Positions 63,550-64,000 of a DNA stretch of 64,000 bases are shown here, in pieces. Position 1 is the stretch's first letter. Each line of letters starts with the position of its first letter. The DNA is from Listeria monocytogenes (GTDB lineage: Bacteria > Bacillota > Bacilli > Lactobacillales > Listeriaceae), in contig NZ_CP054041.1 of NCBI RefSeq assembly GCF_013282665.1, positions 620,001 through 684,000 of the forward strand, read 5' to 3'. Below the pieces are notes generated by a model. It was not told the origin of the DNA, ran no database searches, and was given only the letters and a program-made list of their open reading frames with translations. The position numbers were made by a program, and so were the translations under genes.

Positions 63550-64000
63550 ATGTCTAAACAAGCAAAGTCTTTAACCTTATTCGGATTTTTCGCCATCACG
63601 GCTTCAATGGTTATGACAGTTTATGAATATCCAACATTTGCCACTTCCGGCTTTCATCTTGTATTTTTCTTACTACTTGGTGGATTTTTATGGTTCTTAC
63701 CAGTCGCTTTATGTGCCGCAGAAATGGCGACAGTTGAGGGCTGGCAAGAAGGCGGTATTTTTTCTTGGGTGGGAAATACACTCGGGGAACGTTTTGGTTT
63801 TGCCGCAATCTTCTTTCAGTGGTTTCAAATAACGGTCGGATTCGTGACAATGATTTACTTCATTCTCGGCGCACTTTCTTATGTGTTTGATTTTCCCGCG
63901 CTCGAATCGAATCCTTTTATTAAATTTATTGGTGTATTAGTTATTTTTTGGGGACTTACTTTTTCCCAATTAGGTGGTACGAAAAACACGGCTAAAATCG
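63550..64000 (+). CDS. gadC: Glutamate/GABA antiporter, 5' part
   Basis: The first 150 residues of an APC-superfamily amino-acid antiporter; the gene runs past the window edge. It reads [20 protein letters not shown], then [17 protein letters not shown] and [26 protein letters not shown], closely matching Listeria and E. coli GadC. GadC exchanges external glutamate for GABA, and with a glutamate decarboxylase (usually the next gene, not visible here) consumes protons, giving acid resistance in stomach and food. A GGGAGG site precedes the ATG. Confidence 0.93.
   Translation, partial: MSKQAKSLTLFGFFAITASMVMTVYEYPTFATSGFHLVFFLLLGGFLWFLPVALCAAEMATVEGWQEGGIFSWVGNTLGERFGFAAIFFQWFQITVGFVTMIYFILGALSYVFDFPALESNPFIKFIGVLVIFWGLTFSQLGGTKNTAKI

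Noticed and set aside
1-64000. CRISPR arrays, tRNA/rRNA genes, insertion sequences, toxin-antitoxin pairs or restriction systems.
   Set aside because: Reading both strands I saw no regularly spaced repeats, no transposase, no restriction or toxin genes, and no RNA gene other than the LhrA-like locus. A covariance or profile search would be needed to exclude weak cases.

Overview
The window looks like chromosome of a low-GC Firmicute of the genus Listeria (sensu stricto, close to L. monocytogenes or L. innocua). The basis is recognition of gene order and protein sequences: an arpJ-type arginine transporter gene, addBA, an intact comK, fruR-fruK-fruA, psuK-psuG, a ytm/cmo-type sulfur operon, nagB, and yhgE-rrf2-gadC. 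The species was not checked by any search. I saw no rRNA, tRNA, CRISPR array, insertion sequence or prophage. Almost every gene group ends in a clear rho-independent hairpin, so transcription units can be read directly.

Layout. (1) 1-4.9 kb: a YtrA-type GntR regulator with the start of its ABC ATPase, then a DNA-alkylation and carbonyl-damage neighbourhood (Ogt and AdaA divergent, an RluA-type pseudouridine synthase, and an AKR-AlkD-VOC operon). (2) 5.2-12.7 kb: DUF47 plus Pit phosphate transport, the ArpJ amino-acid ABC transporter with an ARG-box-like promoter, a class I aminotransferase, a HAD phosphatase, and a purine permease behind a PurR-type box pair. (3) 12.7-20 kb: small genes, a PfpI-family gene with a perfect operator palindrome, a locus matching the Hfq-binding sRNA LhrA, an orphan lactose-family EIIA, a DUF59 gene behind a Fur box, a YitT-family gene, and yisL and yisK. 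(4) 20-28.5 kb: addBA recombination nuclease, an IDEAL-domain protein and an uninterrupted comK. (5) 28.5-37.5 kb: XRE regulator, fructose PTS operon, pepC, DUF523, pseudouridine catabolism (psuK-psuG) and an RsuA-type synthase. (6) 37.6-45.5 kb: a nine-gene operon for S-alkylcysteine/cystine uptake and oxidative desulfurisation, with a divergent LysR activator. (7) 45.5-53.6 kb: Na+/H+ antiporter, amidohydrolase, MFS exporter, a protein of unknown function, DUF308 protein, nagB and a Cof-type HAD phosphatase. (8) 53.6-59.9 kb: a self-contained chitobiose/cellobiose-type PTS cassette (IIC-IIB-IIA, ChbG-like deacetylase, LicR-type regulator, GH4 phospho-glycosidase) between two strong terminators. 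(9) 59.9-64 kb: a giant YhgE/Pip membrane protein, an Rrf2 regulator, a candidate 22-residue leader ORF and the start of gadC.

How the parts work together. The PTS cassette sits next to nagB; together they could take up a chito-disaccharide, deacetylate it, split it and feed glucosamine-6-phosphate to glycolysis. The sulfur operon encodes import, N-acetylation, flavin supply and two flavin monooxygenases, but no N-deacetylase is visible in the window. I did not find a wholly unknown multi-gene system. The least ordinary items are the PTS cassette with its LicR-type regulator that lacks the EIIB cysteine, the Fur-box-controlled DUF59 gene, the small ORF ahead of gadC, and several precise operator-like repeats.
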